NCBI GenBank assembly: GCA_027494055.1
Contig: JAOSJO010000025.1
Location: 205,262-269,261 of the forward strand
Length of the DNA: 64,000 nt
Origin: Anaerolineae bacterium
GTDB taxonomy: Bacteria > Chloroflexota > Anaerolineae > Aggregatilineales > JAFGMM01
Direction of reading: 5' to 3'
Shown: positions 51,306-62,064 of the stretch, piece after piece
Layout: each line of letters opens with the position of its first letter
Numbering within the stretch: position 1 is the stretch's first letter
Position numbers and translations under genes: made by a program
Notes under the pieces: generated by a model
What the model was told of the DNA's origin: nothing
The model's input: the letters and a program-made list of their open reading frames with translations, nothing else
Databases searched by the model: none

Positions 51306-52098
51306 TCACCCGCGCGCCGGGGTTGCCGGTACGTCGATCAGCGCGGTTTGGGATTGCCACCCTCCGTCGTCGAGCGGGCTGCCGGTGTAGATGACCTCGG
51401 CGTAGACCTGACGCGCGCCCGTATCCACATAGCCAACGTTCTCCGCCAGCGCGCGTGAGGCTTCGTTGTCTTCATCAACCAGGTAGAGCGGCGTGCGCCC
51501 GTCGCGAAGCACGCGCTCGGTGCAGGCGGCGACGACGCTCTGGCCCCAGCCGCGCTGGCGCGCGCCTGGCTCGGTGTGGACGTAGATCTCCGCGAAGCCG
51601 GGCGACTGCCAGTTCACCCCCCGCGACCGCCTGCACCCCGCCGGAGCGCACCTCGTAGCGCGGCGCGCCGTCCTGCCCGGTGCGCTGCATCACCATCACG
51701 TTGATGACCGGCTTGAAGCGCGCGCGGTCGAGCCGGTAGATGCGCAGCACGCGCTCACTCTCGACCTGCACGCTGCCGCCGGCCAGCGGATACTGGCTCT
51801 CAGGCACAAAGAGGAGGTACGGGCGGCCCGGCGTCAGCGCCCTGTCGAGCAGGCGCGCGGCGCCCTCCGCCGAGGTATCCTGCGCGGGACAGCGCATCGT
51901 CACCAGCGGGCGGAAGAGGTCCAACCCGGTCTGGCAGCGCGCCACGAACCCGACCGCGCGCCCGCGCGCGTCCTCTTCGATGAAGAGCGCCGTCCGCGCC
52001 GGTGGGTGGTGCAGCGCGTAGTAGGCAGTCGGCGCGTCGGCGGCGCTGCGCTCGTCGAGCAGGCGACGGATGGCTCTACGTGTGTCCTGCAGTGTCAT
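51306..52098 (-). CDS. GNAT family N-acetyltransferase (one frameshift)
   Basis: About 264 residues with a frameshift near 51610. The C-terminal domain has the acetyl-CoA loop EPGARQRGWGQSVVAACTE, then PLYLVDEDNEASRALAENVG and Y, typical of GNAT motif A and B. The N-terminal 160 residues (YYALHHPPARTALFIEEDAR, LFVPESQYPLAG) may form a second degenerate GNAT fold, as in several two-domain members. Substrate not predictable. It converges with the alpha/beta-hydrolase gene and is followed on the minus strand by nothing close. Confidence 0.75.
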
Positions 52099-52122
52099 AG
52101 TTGTCCTGGAGTACGACGCCGG

Positions 52123-53043
52123 TCACGCCTCGCGCTGCGCGCGGGGGACCTTCAACTTGGCATCGATAAAATCACGGCGCGAGACCAACATGCTCCGGGC
52201 GACAGCGCGGATGCTCTCGACCTCCGCGCGGGAGACCTTCCCGTCGGCGGCGCACACGGCGAACAGCACGTCGAGGAAGCGCACACGCTGCGCGTAGGGA
52301 AACGTATCCACGAACTCGCGCGCCAGCCGCCACGCATCCAGGTTGGCGGTGACGTCCGCCGTCGCCGCCTCGGCCACAAAGGCCGCCTCTTCCCTGGAGA
52401 CGCCCCAGTGCTGCTGCAAGGCGTCGACAATCGCGGCGAACTCCGCCGCGTTGATCCCGCCGCTCACGCGCGCGACCTGCGCCATGATGCCGCTGGCGAG
52501 GCCCAGCCGGCGCAGCGTGTCGTCCGGGAGGAGCACGTCGCCCTCGCCCAGGTTGAGGCGGCGGCGCATCTCGTAGTACACCTTGTTCTTGAGGAAGTCC
52601 TCGAAGTGCGCCTCCCGGTTCGGCGCGTCCGCCGCCTGCGAGCGCCGCGCCACCGGGCCTTTGAACAGGCGCGCGAGCGCGCCGAAGATGCCCACGTCCG
52701 CCGAGGCAAGCGCCGCCTCGATCTCCGCCACGACGCGCTGCTCCGCCTCCGTGACCGCGCCGTCCGCCGTGACCAGATCGTTCAGCGCCGCGAGCGCCAG
52801 CGCCCGGTCTGCCGGCGAGCGGAGCGCGGCCCTGAGTTCCTCGACCAGCCGGGCGCGCTCCGCCGCATCGACGGGCGTCTCGATGTACATGTCCAGCGTC
52901 GCCCAATGGCGCGCGGTGAGGTTCGGCAGGTGGATGAGCAGGTCCTTGAGGCTGTTGACCTCGTCGTTGCTTACCGCGCCGTCGGCCCAGGCCGCCGCGA
53001 TAATTACCTTGCCGAGCGTCAGCATGAGGTCGGTGTCGGGCAT
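52123..53043 (-). CDS. TerB-like two-domain protein
   Basis: 306 residues. Two copies of the TerB pattern: AAAWADGAVSNDEVNSLKDL at the N-terminus and FAVCAADGKVSRAEVESIRA near the C-terminus, with a third partial echo LVTADGAVTEAEQRVVAEIE. Each has the acidic DGxVxxxE metal-binding loop of the tellurite-resistance TerB fold, so a divalent metal is likely. It may serve in stress response or membrane association; no ter operon neighbours are here. The ATG at 53043 has AGGAG 6 nt upstream and is preferred to the one at 53058. Confidence 0.75.
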   Translation of the reverse strand: MPDTDLMLTLGKVIIAAAWADGAVSNDEVNSLKDLLIHLPNLTARHWATLDMYIETPVDAAERARLVEELRAALRSPADRALALAALNDLVTADGAVTEAEQRVVAEIEAALASADVGIFGALARLFKGPVARRSQAADAPNREAHFEDFLKNKVYYEMRRRLNLGEGDVLLPDDTLRRLGLASGIMAQVARVSGGINAAEFAAIVDALQQHWGVSREEAAFVAEAATADVTANLDAWRLAREFVDTFPYAQRVRFLDVLFAVCAADGKVSRAEVESIRAVARSMLVSRRDFIDAKLKVPRAQREA

Positions 53044-53106
53044 GGTTGCTCCTGACATGACGACGGTCTTCTACCCTCACCCTCTTAGCATAAAGGCGTG
53101 TGGGGC

Positions 53107-53245
53107 GGACAGGCAAACGAAAGCTCAAGCGCCAGTCAACAATTCAAGGTTTATTGAAGCACAGGCATGCCCTGCGCTCAACTCTGTCCGCCCTGAACCC
53201 CTTGTGGGAGGGGGCGACCAGAAGGTCGGCAGGGGGTGAGGGGTA
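53107..53245. repeat. intergenic repeat module, copy A
   Basis: GACAGGCAAACGAAA, GCGCCAGTCAAC and CAGGCATGCCCTGC stand in the same order as GACAGGCTAACGAAA, GCGCCAATCAAC and AAGGCATGCCTTGC at 55878-55940. The end (TTGTGGGAGGGGGCGACC to GGGGGTGAGGGG) is a reversed form of the CCCTCACCCCC ... CCCTCTCCCACAGGG at 55818-55862. Confidence 0.6.
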
Positions 53246-53315
53246 CCGAGTCTACCATCACGCGGCCCCGCGCCGGTAATGCGAGGCTGAGCGCGGCGGC
53301 CATTCGGAGATTGAC

Positions 53316-53838
53316 TTACAGCCCAAGTCTGGCGGTCAGGCCGTTTGCCCAGGCGCGAATGGCATCCCAATCACGGTTATCGCTGGCGGGCAGGTTGTGT
53401 AGCGGGCTTGCCGGCAATTTGGTGAGCAGCTTATGGAAGAAACTCAACTTCGACGGGTCGTACTTGCCGACAAACAATTCGAGAGCGACCGGTTTGAGCC
53501 AGGGATACTGCGCCAGCTCCTTGTCAAGCTCCGCACGCGCGCCCTGCATCCCCTCCTCATCCGTGTCGAGGGGACCGAGCGCGAAAAGCGCCACGGGCCG
53601 CTGCGTGAGGGCCTCACGGTGCTGCGCGAGGAAACGGTGCGCGTCCTTGCGCAGCTTGCCGATGTAGAGCGGCGCTCCCATCACGACGGCGCGATAGTCC
53701 GCGAGCGTCTGCACGTCGCCCACCGGCTGAATGGCGACCTGCATGCCTCGCTCGCGCAGGGTGGACGCGATGGCCTCCGGCGACTTCCCGCGTTGACCCG
53801 TACTGCGTCGAGTACGCGACGAGTATTGAGTCTGACAT
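53316..53838 (-). CDS. flavodoxin-like protein, HemG-type (one frameshift)
   Basis: About 173 residues joined near 53790. It begins MSDSILVAYSTQYGSTREVA, the FMN phosphate loop TQYGST of flavodoxins, with VDVQ-type helices, AVVMGAPLYIGKLRKDAHRF (substrate-side loop of menaquinone-type protoporphyrinogen oxidase) and NRDWDAIRAWANGLTARLG at the end. HemG and the related flavodoxin-domain proteins oxidise protoporphyrinogen IX or act as electron carriers. The ATG at 53838 has GGGGG eight nt upstream; another ATG two codons earlier is in frame. No haem genes are near. Confidence 0.75.
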
Positions 53839-53869
53839 GCTCATTTCCCCCTTTGATCTACAGGATTGC

Positions 53870-54408
53870 TCAATGCGCGTCTGCGCAAGCCCGCGCTATT
53901 CCAATCTCACTGTCGTGCGCATGTACGCTACCCTGGTGCTCCGTTGAGTCATTGCGGAAATACTGCACCGTGCCGTTGTCCGTCCCGGTTTGCCACGCTG
54001 TCTCGGTGAAGTTGCCGCCAGTGTAGCGGCCAATCACCTTGCGCCAGAAGACCCACGCGCCGGGGTTCTGCGCGACTCCGAGATGCGCCAGCGCCCACGA
54101 AAACGGTCGAGAGTGACGGCGACCATGCCCCAATGCCTGGCCCCGAACTACCATCACAAAAACTGGTCCATGTTGATGGTCCCCACGGACGCCCCCCATC
54201 GACAATCGCAAACCCGGCCAGTTCGCCATCGACGCGGAGCAAAACACGTGCGCCAGGGTTCTGCAAAAAGGGTCAGGTCGGGTAGGCCACGCCCATCCTC
54301 CCTGACTGAGAAGCCAAGCATCTCGCTGAAATCGTAGAAGTAGAACTGGAACAGGTTGGCGAATTGCCCGGTTCGCAGCAGTCGCTTTGTGATGTCGATT
54401 TGGGGCAC
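53870..54408 (-). CDS. GNAT family N-acetyltransferase (three or more frameshifts)
   Basis: GTG start at 54408 with GGAGG seven nt upstream, about 180 residues across several frames. RLLRTGQFANLFQFYFYDFS and EMLGFSVREDG, then NPGARVLLRVDGELAGFAIV, INMDQFFVMVVRGQ, and AWVFWRKVIGRYTGGNFTE are in the order of bacterial GNAT proteins whose substrate end carries FFVM...G-G and FWRxVIxxYTGGxFxE. Joins lie near 54270, 54190 and 54080. It follows radA by 29 nt on the same strand. Substrate unknown. The decoded sequence in the middle is the least secure in this window. Confidence 0.6.
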
Positions 54409-54437
54409 GGGTCAACCTCCTGGGGGATGACCTGGGA

Positions 54438-55808
54438 TCAGTCCGGCAGCGCGGCCTTGAGCGCGTCGCGCAGGCTGCGCACACTCAGCACGTCGATGCC
54501 GTCGGGCAGGGGCGGGCCGCCGCGCCCGGCGCGGCGCGGCACCAGGCAGCGCTTGAAGCCAAGCTGCGCGGCTTCCCTAGCCGCGCCGGGAGCTGGCTCA
54601 CCGCGCGCAGTTCGCCGCTCAGGCCCACCTCGCCCACGATGGCGAGGTCGGCGGGCACGGGCGCGTCGCGCATACTCGACGCGATGGCGACCGCGACCGC
54701 CAGGTCAGCCGCCGGCTCCTCGATGCGCAGGCCGCCGACCACGTTCACGAACACGTCCTGCTCGGCCAGGCGGAAGCCGGCGCGCTTGCTCAGCACGGCG
54801 GTCAGCAGCAGCAGCCGGTTGAAGTCGATGCCGTTGGCGGTGCGGCGCGGGTTGCCGTAGGGTGTGGGGCTGGTGAGCGCCTGCACCTCCACGAGCAGCG
54901 GGCGCGTGCCCTCCATGGTCACCGCGATGGTCGAGCCGGGCGCGTTGACCATGCGCTCGGCGAGGAACGCCTCGGAGGGGGTTGGGGACCTCGACCATAC
55001 CGGCGTCGCGCATCTCGAACACGCCGACCTCGGAGGTGGGGCCAAAGCGGTTCTTGACGCCGCGCAGCACGCGGAACGCCTGGTAGGCGTCGCCTTCCAG
55101 GTAGAGCACCGCGTCAACGATGTGCTCCAGCACGCGCGGCCCGGCGATGGTCCCCTCTTTGGTCACGTGCCCGACGAGGAAGATACCCACGCCGCTGCGC
55201 TTCGCCAGCGTTTGCAGGCGGCTGGCGCACTCGCGCACCTGGCTCACGCCGCCGGGCGAGGACTCCAGGTCGTCGGTGTACGTGGTCTGGATCGAATCGA
55301 CGACGAGCAGGCGCGGGCGCACGTTCTCGACGTGGACGAGGATGCTCTCCAGGTTGGTCTCGGTGACCAGGTATAGGTCCTCGGCGTGGATGTCGAGCCG
55401 TTTGGCGCGCATCTTGATCTGCCGCGCCGATCCTCGCCGCTGACGTAGAGCACTGGGCCGCTCGTCGCGGCCATCTCGCCGGCCACCTGAAGGAGCAGCG
55501 TGCTCTTGCCGATGCCGGGGTCGCCGCCCAGGAGCACCAGGCTCCCCGGCACCATCCCGCCGCCGAGCACGCGCGCGAACTCGGCCATCGACATCGGCAG
55601 CCGGTCCACGGCCTCGGCCTCGATTTCGGTGAGGCGCTGCGGCACAGCATCGGGGCTGACGCTCGCGGCGGCGCGGGCGGCGGCGGGCTTCTCCACCACC
55701 ACCTCGACCATCGTGTTGAACTCGCCGCACTGCGGGCACCGGCCCATCATGCGCGGGGGTGGTCCGCCCGCAGTTCTGGCACACGTATTCGGTGCGGGTT
55801 TTTGCCAT
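54438..55808 (-). CDS. radA: DNA repair protein RadA (four frameshifts)
   Basis: About 455 residues with joins near 55755, 55425, 54980 and 54590. The Zn finger (YVCQNCGRTTP and GRCPQCGEFNT) leads into a RecA-like ATPase (GGDPGIGKSTLLLQVAGEM) with the RadA-specific GVKNRFGPTSEVG motif and VVDSIQTTYTDDLESSPGGV, and a C-terminal Lon-like fold: DLAVAVAIASSMRD, VGEVGLSGELRAVSQL. RadA helps branch migration and recombination alongside RecA. The two genes stand in order recA, radA on this strand, separated by about 210 nt. The ATG at 55808 is the natural start. Confidence 0.93.
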
Positions 55809-55817
55809 AGGGAAATC

Positions 55818-55975
55818 CCTCACCCCCGCCAACCGTCGGCCGGCGCTCCCTCTCCCACAGGGAAGTTGGAGGCAGACAGGCTAACGAAACTTCCAGGCGC
55901 CAATCAACCTATTCCAAGTCGAGGCAAGGCATGCCTTGCCCCTACGCGCCAAGACTCAACCCTACCTGCCCCTGA
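55818..55975. repeat. intergenic repeat module, copy B
   Basis: Between recA and radA. It contains the palindrome GGCAAGGCATGCCTTGCC (55923-55940), the CCCTCACCCCC-type block and the GACAGGC and GCGCCAATCAAC blocks shared with 53107-53245. Confidence 0.6.
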
Positions 55976-56016
55976 ATCCACAGGAGACGAGGGGAAACGA
56001 CCGGCCATGCCGCGCC

Positions 56017-57048
<1,032 letters not shown>

Positions 57049-57087
57049 AGGGCTGCCTCCCGCTGCTTCGACCCACAAGGTTCTTTT

Positions 57088-57133
57088 CTCGTCCGAACGA
57101 GCGGAGTGTACAACGAGTAGATCATTTGTGCAA
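57088..57133 (-). promoter_or_regulatory. recA promoter and possible operator
   Basis: On the minus strand TTGCAC and TACACT are 17 nt apart (57105-57133). An inverted repeat, CTCGTCCGAACGAG (57088-57101), covers the expected transcription start, where a LexA-type repressor would bind. The repeat is not a recognised LexA box, so the operator role is a guess. Confidence 0.45.
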
Positions 57134-57186
57134 TATACCTCTGTCGGGGCGCTCCCACGCAGGCGGCGCAACCTCAGGCGGCGCGT

Positions 57187-57192
57187 TATAAT
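57187..57192 (+). promoter_or_regulatory. possible -10 of ychF
   Basis: A consensus TATAAT stands 38 nt before the ychF ATG; the matching -35 is poor. Confidence 0.3.
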
Positions 57193-57224
57193 TCTGGGCG
57201 CGCGGCCACGCGACGAGGTTTCAC

Positions 57225-58295
57225 ATGCGACTTGGCATTATCGGCCTGCCCAGCAGCGGGAAAACCACCCTCTTCAACGCGCTCACCGGCGAGGCGCTGC
57301 CCACCGGCCAGCTTGTCACCGGGCGCATCGAGGTACACAGCGCCACCGTCAACGTGCCCGATGCGCGCCTTGACAGGTTAGGTCTGCTGTTCCACCCACG
57401 CAAAACCGTCTACGCCCAGGTCACGTACAGCGACATCGGCGGGGTGGACAAGGGCGTCAGCGAGGGCGCGCTGGCCGGCCCGCTCCGCAACGAACTCGCG
57501 CAGATGGACGGCTTCCTGCATGTCGTGCGCGCCTTCGAGAACGACCTTGTGCCCCATCCCTACGAGACGGTCGATCCTGCGCGCGACGTGGGCATTCTCG
57601 ACGCCGAGTTCCTGCTCAGCGACCTGATTGCGGTGGAGAACCGCCTGGAACGTCTGGACCAGGACCGCCACAAGACCGCAGACAAGGCGACGCACGCGCG
57701 CGAGCAGGCCGTCTTCGAGCGGCTGCAGGCGCACCTCACTGCGGACAAGCCCCTGCGCGACATGGAAGACCTCACCGACGAAGAGATCAAGGCCCTGCGC
57801 GGCTACGGGTTCCTCTCGCTCAAGCCGGTCCTCATCGTGCTCAACACCGACCAGCCAACCCCGCCCGCTCTCGACTACCCACACCGGCGCAGCGGCGTGG
57901 CGGCGATTCAGGCGCAGATCGAGGCGGAGATCGCGCAGCTCAATGAGGAGGACGCCGCCCTCTTCCGCGCGGAATACGGCATCGAGGAGCCAACGGCGGC
58001 GCGCATCATCCGCCGCTCTTTCGAGCTGCTCGGACTGCTCTCGTTCTTCACCGTTGGCGATGACGAGGTACGCGCGTGGATGCTGCCTGTGGGCGGGACC
58101 GCGCTCGACGCCGCCGGCACGGTGCACACCGACTTCGCGCGCGGTTTCATCCGCGCCGCCGTCACGCCGTTTGACGATCTGGCGGCGGCGGGCGGGCGCT
58201 TCGCCGAGACGCGGGCAGCAGGCAAGACGCGCATGGAAGGGCGCAACTACGTGGTGCGCGACGGGGACGTGATCGAGGTCTTCTTCAACGTGTGA
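57225..58295 (+). CDS. ychF: OBG-family ATPase YchF
   Basis: 356 residues in one frame. [19 protein letters not shown] is the P-loop, [16 protein letters not shown] stands in the G3 region, [10 protein letters not shown] the coiled coil, and [13 protein letters not shown] replaces the NKxD of GTPases (ATP preference is a YchF trait). The C-terminal TGS domain with [20 protein letters not shown] and [17 protein letters not shown] is complete. The protein binds ribosomes and influences stress responses. It is divergent from recA. Confidence 0.95.
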   Translation: MRLGIIGLPSSGKTTLFNALTGEALPTGQLVTGRIEVHSATVNVPDARLDRLGLLFHPRKTVYAQVTYSDIGGVDKGVSEGALAGPLRNELAQMDGFLHVVRAFENDLVPHPYETVDPARDVGILDAEFLLSDLIAVENRLERLDQDRHKTADKATHAREQAVFERLQAHLTADKPLRDMEDLTDEEIKALRGYGFLSLKPVLIVLNTDQPTPPALDYPHRRSGVAAIQAQIEAEIAQLNEEDAALFRAEYGIEEPTAARIIRRSFELLGLLSFFTVGDDEVRAWMLPVGGTALDAAGTVHTDFARGFIRAAVTPFDDLAAAGGRFAETRAAGKTRMEGRNYVVRDGDVIEVFFNV

Positions 58296-58302
58296 GGCAA
58301 AA

Positions 58303-58335
58303 AGCAGAGCGCCCACCGAAGTGGGCGCTCCATAG
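58303..58335 (-). terminator. terminator of flp gene 1
   Basis: On the minus strand GAGCGCCCAC TTCG GTGGGCGCTC, a stable UUCG tetraloop, is followed by TGCTTTTTG. It can also serve ychF from the other side. Confidence 0.85.
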
Positions 58336-58352
58336 GAAGACACAGGCGGTTC

Positions 58353-58499
58353 TTACAGGCTGCTGACGATCTCGGAGAAGATGTTGCCGATGGCGGGGCC
58401 GAGCAGCGCCAGGATGACGATCACGACGACGGCGACCAACACGAGGATCAGCGCGTACTCTACGAGACCCTGACCCTCTTCACGCGGAAGGTACAACAT
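58353..58499 (-). CDS. Flp/Fap-type pilin (copy 1)
   Basis: 48 residues: MLYLPREEGQGLVEYALIL, a long hydrophobic helix (VLVAVVVIVILALLGPAIGN) and IFSEIVSSL. This is the Flp pilin of Tad systems: short leader, then a Glu five residues after the GQGLVEYALI. Cleavage before or near QGLVEYALI would release the mature pilin. GGAGTG lies 10 nt upstream of the ATG. The protein is identical to copy 2. Tad secretion genes are not in the window. Confidence 0.9.
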   Translation of the reverse strand: MLYLPREEGQGLVEYALILVLVAVVVIVILALLGPAIGNIFSEIVSSL

Positions 58500-58547
58500 G
58501 GTAAACACTCCTTTGAATAGATAGAATGAAATGAATATTGTGACCTT

Positions 58548-58576
58548 AATTTATCACGACTCTGCGTTGCTGTCAA
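58548..58576 (-). promoter_or_regulatory. promoter of flp gene 1
   Basis: On the minus strand the consensus TTGACA and TAAATT are 17 nt apart, 49 nt before the ATG. Confidence 0.75.
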
Positions 58577-58664
58577 CTGGTTAAGATGCACCCAAACAAA
58601 TCTCGAACATGCCTGAAAGAAATGTGAACGCGCGGCTCATTTTCAGCCCACCGCCCAAATAGGA

Positions 58665-58690
58665 AGCGCCCACCGAAGTGGGCGCCCCTG
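58665..58690 (-). terminator. terminator of flp gene 2
   Basis: On the minus strand GCGCCCAC TTCG GTGGGCGC is followed by TTCCTATTT, the same tetraloop hairpin as after copy 1. Confidence 0.8.
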
Positions 58691-58718
58691 TTGCGAAGCT
58701 CTTGGTCGTGATCGATGC

Positions 58719-58865
58719 TTACAGGCTGCTGACGATCTCGGAGAAGATGTTGCCGATGGCGGGGCCGAGCAGCGCCAGGATGACGATCACGACGACGGCG
58801 ACCAACACGAGGATCAGCGCATACTCTACGAGGCCCTGACCCTCTTCACGCGGAAGGTACAACAT
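58719..58865 (-). CDS. Flp/Fap-type pilin (copy 2)
   Basis: 48 residues, identical to copy 1; the coding DNA differs at two synonymous positions only. The duplicated unit includes the Shine-Dalgarno and about 20 nt of leader, after which the upstream regions diverge, yet each retains a strong promoter. Two identical, separately transcribed pilins suggest a dosage requirement. Confidence 0.9.
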   Translation of the reverse strand: MLYLPREEGQGLVEYALILVLVAVVVIVILALLGPAIGNIFSEIVSSL

Positions 58866-58915
58866 GGTAAACACTCCTTTGAATAGATAGAATGAATGAA
58901 AGTTAACGCGCTAAC

Positions 58916-58944
58916 AATGTACCACAGCCGGCAACTGCTGTCAA
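58916..58944 (-). promoter_or_regulatory. promoter of flp gene 2
   Basis: On the minus strand TTGACA and TACATT are 17 nt apart, 51 nt before the ATG. Confidence 0.75.
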
Positions 58945-58960
58945 TCATTGAAGGATAATT

Positions 58961-59906
58961 GTGCACAAATCCCAAACATTAATGAAAGATAAAAATGTCG
59001 GCCCGCTGGCCGCGCGCGTGCGGCGTTGCGCCGCGCTGGGCAGCGCCGCGCTCCTTGCCCTGACCGCGCTCCTGAGCGGCGTGGCGGCGGCGCGCGCGCA
59101 GGAACCGGCGCCCACGCCTGTCGATGTCGGCACGGTGGAGGCGCTCAGCCAGGGGTTGCTGAAGATCGACGAGGGCCGGACGGGCAACCTCACGGTCGAT
59201 GCGCCGGCGCAGTGGTGGACGCTCCCGCTCAAGGCCGGCGACGCGATCTTCATCACCGCCAACGCCGAGGCCGACGCCGCGCTTTACCCCCAGCTCAGCC
59301 TGTTCGATCCGGCCGGCAACCTGCTCAGCCAGGCGGACAACGCCAGCGGGAGCACCAATGTCGTGATCCCCAACGTCACCGCCCCGCAGGACGGCAATCA
59401 CTACGTGCGCGTGACCGGGCGGTTCCAACACCATCGGCGGTTACCGGCTCCGCGCGGGCCGGCTCCCTGCCGCCTCCGCCAGCCAGCCCACGGCCACGCC
59501 GGCCGCCGCGCTGCAACCGACGGCGACCGCTGCCCCGGTCGTGGCGTCGCCGACCGCGCCGCCGGTTGAGGGCGACGCGCTGGCAATCGGCCAGTCGGTG
59601 GAGGCCTCGCTGCCGGTCGGTGGTCGCCATGCCTACACCTTCGACGCGCCCGGCGGGCTGCCGGTCGTCATCGACCTCGTGGGCCTGGGCACGCGCCCGA
59701 CCGCCCTCGACCCCTTCGTCGAACTCTACGGGCCGGGCGGCGCATTCCTCTACGAGAACGACGACGCCGACTTTGGCATGGTCGATGCCCGGCTGGCGGT
59801 CACGCTGCCAACGACCGGGACGTACACCATCATCGTCCGGGGGTATGGCGACCGCAGCGGGGGCAGCTACAGCCTGTCGCTGCGCGTTGGCGCGCTGTGG
59901 AGGTGA
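58961..59906 (+). CDS. secreted protein with two pre-peptidase C-terminal (PPC)-like domains (one frameshift)
   Basis: About 314 residues; GTG start with AAGGAT upstream. A signal peptide (SAALLALTALLSGVAAARA) leads to a beta-sandwich (WWTLPLKAGDAIFITANA, YPQLSLFDPAGNLLSQADNA, GNHYVRVTGR) and, after a Pro/Thr/Ala linker and a frameshift near 59430, a second copy (HAYTFDAPGGLPVVIDLVG, LDPFVELYGPGGAFLYENDD, TGTYTIIVRGYGDRSGGSYS). The repeated D-x-Y-x-L...D(N) pattern is that of PPC domains, which are found on secreted proteases and other exported enzymes. Here there is no catalytic domain. It is divergent from the pilin genes. Confidence 0.75.
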
Positions 59907-59912
59907 GGGCCG

Positions 59913-60200
59913 ATGGTCATCGGGGTCTGCACCATCGAACTGCACATCGCCGGCTGCGGCTCGCTGAAGGAGAAGCGCGGCATCGTCAAGTCGCTGCTTG
60001 CCCGGCTGCACCGCGAGTTCAACGTCTCGGTGGCGGAGGTCGATCTCAACGACGTGTGGCAGTCGGCGGCGATTGCGGTTGTGGTGGTCACCAACGGCAA
60101 CGCGCACGCCGAGCAGACGCTTGAGCGCATCGTCCACTGGATCGAGCATAACCGCCCTGAAGTGGAAGTCGTCGCCGAGCAGGTGGAACTTATCAAGTAG
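59913..60200 (+). CDS. DUF503 (YlxP-like) family protein
   Basis: 95 residues, intact: IGVCTIELHIAGCGSLKEKR, then LHREFNVSVAEVDLNDVWQS and VEVVAEQVELI. It is of the YlxP type, small proteins found beside ribosome-assembly genes in other bacteria. It starts six bases after the PPC-domain gene, so translational coupling with a secreted protein gene is odd and may be only spacing. Confidence 0.9.
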   Translation: MVIGVCTIELHIAGCGSLKEKRGIVKSLLARLHREFNVSVAEVDLNDVWQSAAIAVVVVTNGNAHAEQTLERIVHWIEHNRPEVEVVAEQVELIK

Positions 60201-60230
60201 CCGCCGGCCCGGTGAAGGTCGGCGCAGCGC

Positions 60231-61982
60231 CTACCCTGCCCGCTCGACCTCGGCGCGCAGGTGGGCGATTTCCTCTTCGAACGCCGCCAGCGTCGCCTCC
60301 TGCTGGCGGTAGCGCTCCGCCAGCACCCGGAGCTGACTCAGCACGGGCGCAAGGACCTGCTGCCCATATTGCAAAAAGCCGGCTGCGTTCCCGCTCGGTC
60401 AGGTCGCCCAGCGTGCGCCGGTAAGTGACCTCAAGCGCGTCGATGCGCCGGCCCAGGTCGCGCTTGGCGTCCGCGGTGAGCCGGCGCAGAAACACCGCCG
60501 CCGCCGCGCCCCCGGCCAGAAACGCGACCGGCCCCAACACAATGCCCAACCCGGAGAGCGCGCCCGCCGTCGCCGGCGCGGAAGCCAGCAGCACCGTGAG
60601 CACGCCGGCGAGCGCCACGCTCGCGCTGGTCGCCAGGCCCAGCAGGTTCCCCCGAAACTGCCCACGCAACTCCTCGGCAATCGTGGCGTCGGAGTAGGCC
60701 TTGAGCGCCGCCTCCGCCTGGTAGATCGCCTGTTGCAGCGCCGCGCGCTGGTCGGCGTACACCCCGGCGTCCACCGCGCCGATCTCGGCTTCGACCAGCG
60801 CGTCGAGCCGGTTCAGCCGGTCCAGGATGCGCCGCCAGTACAGGCGGCTGCCGTCCACAAGCGCGTTGACGTAGCTGTTCGACGCCGCCGAGATGGCATC
60901 CACCGCCTGGCCGACCACCTCTTCCTCGAACTCGCGGCGCAGCCGCTCCCGGTCGAGCGCGCGCCCGACGCGCGTCAGCCGGAGGTTCTCGTCGATGAAG
61001 CGCCCGCCGCGCGTGCGCAGGTTCTCGAACACGCGGATGATCTCAGCGAGGGTTGCGTCGCGCTGTTCGTACAGCAGGTCGGCATGCGTCTCAAGCTCCC
61101 GGCGCACCTCCTCGGCCTGCGTCGCGTCGTCGCCGATCAGGCGCAGGCGGTGGTTGACCTTTGCACGGTACTTGCCCGCCATCTGCGCCGCGAGCGCAAG
61201 CTGGGCGAGTAACTTCTGCTTGGCCGGCGGGACCTGCATGAAGCTCCGGTTGAGGTGGTTGCGCACATGCTCGACGCCGGTGTCGTTGCCACGCCGCCCC
61301 TGCCGGCTCAGCGCGTCCTTGGCCGACACCATGAACAGCGGCGGCTCCAGGTCGAGCAGCTCCTGCACCTGCCGGCGCACGAACGCCTCGACCTCGCCGC
61401 GCTCGCGCGCGTCGAGCAGGTCAACCTGGTTGACGACGAGGATCACCTTCTTGCCGAAGCTCTTCGCCAGCTCAAGGTAGAGCCGCTCGGTCTCGGCGAA
61501 CGCGCGCTTGGCCGAGATCACGAAGATCACCAGGTCTGCGCGGTGCAGGAAGGCTTTGGCCGTCTGCTCGTGCCGCTGGAACACAGACCCGCTGCCGGGC
61601 GTGTCCACGATGGCGATCCCCTCGCCGCCCGTGTTGGGGTGTCGCCACTCGCGGACCGTGTCGTCCTCGGCCTCCGGCTTCTTCGACTTGGCGCGCCCGT
61701 AGCGAACCACCTCGATCATGGCCGTCGTCGGCGTGACGCCGGTGGGGAGCAGCGCGTCGCCCAGCAGCGCGTTGATGAACGTGGACTTGCCGGCGTTGAA
61801 CTCGCCGACCACGACCAGCAGGAAGAACATCGACCGCAGGTCTTCCGCCGATTCGAGCAGGCGGCGCTTATCGGTCGCGCCGTCCTCGTCCAGCCCTCGA
61901 CCAGGCCGGCGAGCGTGTGCAGCGTCTCAATTGCGCGCTCGCGCAGGTGCGCGAGCGGCCCTTCAAGCGTGACCTGTGACAT
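60231..61982 (-). CDS. bacterial dynamin-like GTPase 1 (two frameshifts)
   Basis: About 585 residues joined near 61900 and 60385. G1 GEFNAGKSTFINALLGD, G2 GVTPTTAMIE, G3 DTPGSGS, G4 NQVDLLDA, and then a helical stalk with long amphipathic helices, a hydrophobic hairpin LLGLATSASVALAGVLTVLL and LSGLGIVLGPVAFLAGGAAA near residues 450-510 (the membrane paddle), and a closing coiled coil (EATLAAFEEEIAHLRAEVER). It should remodel or stabilise membranes. The second dynamin gene ends 83 nt upstream on the same strand, so the pair may work as a heteromer, as in DynAB or LeoABC systems. Confidence 0.85.
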
Positions 61983-62064
61983 ACCCGCTCTTCAATGCGT
62001 CGCTTCCATCGTGCCCACGAAAGCGCACCCAGCGCGCGACGTCAGCGCCGGGAGCGCGGCCTTA

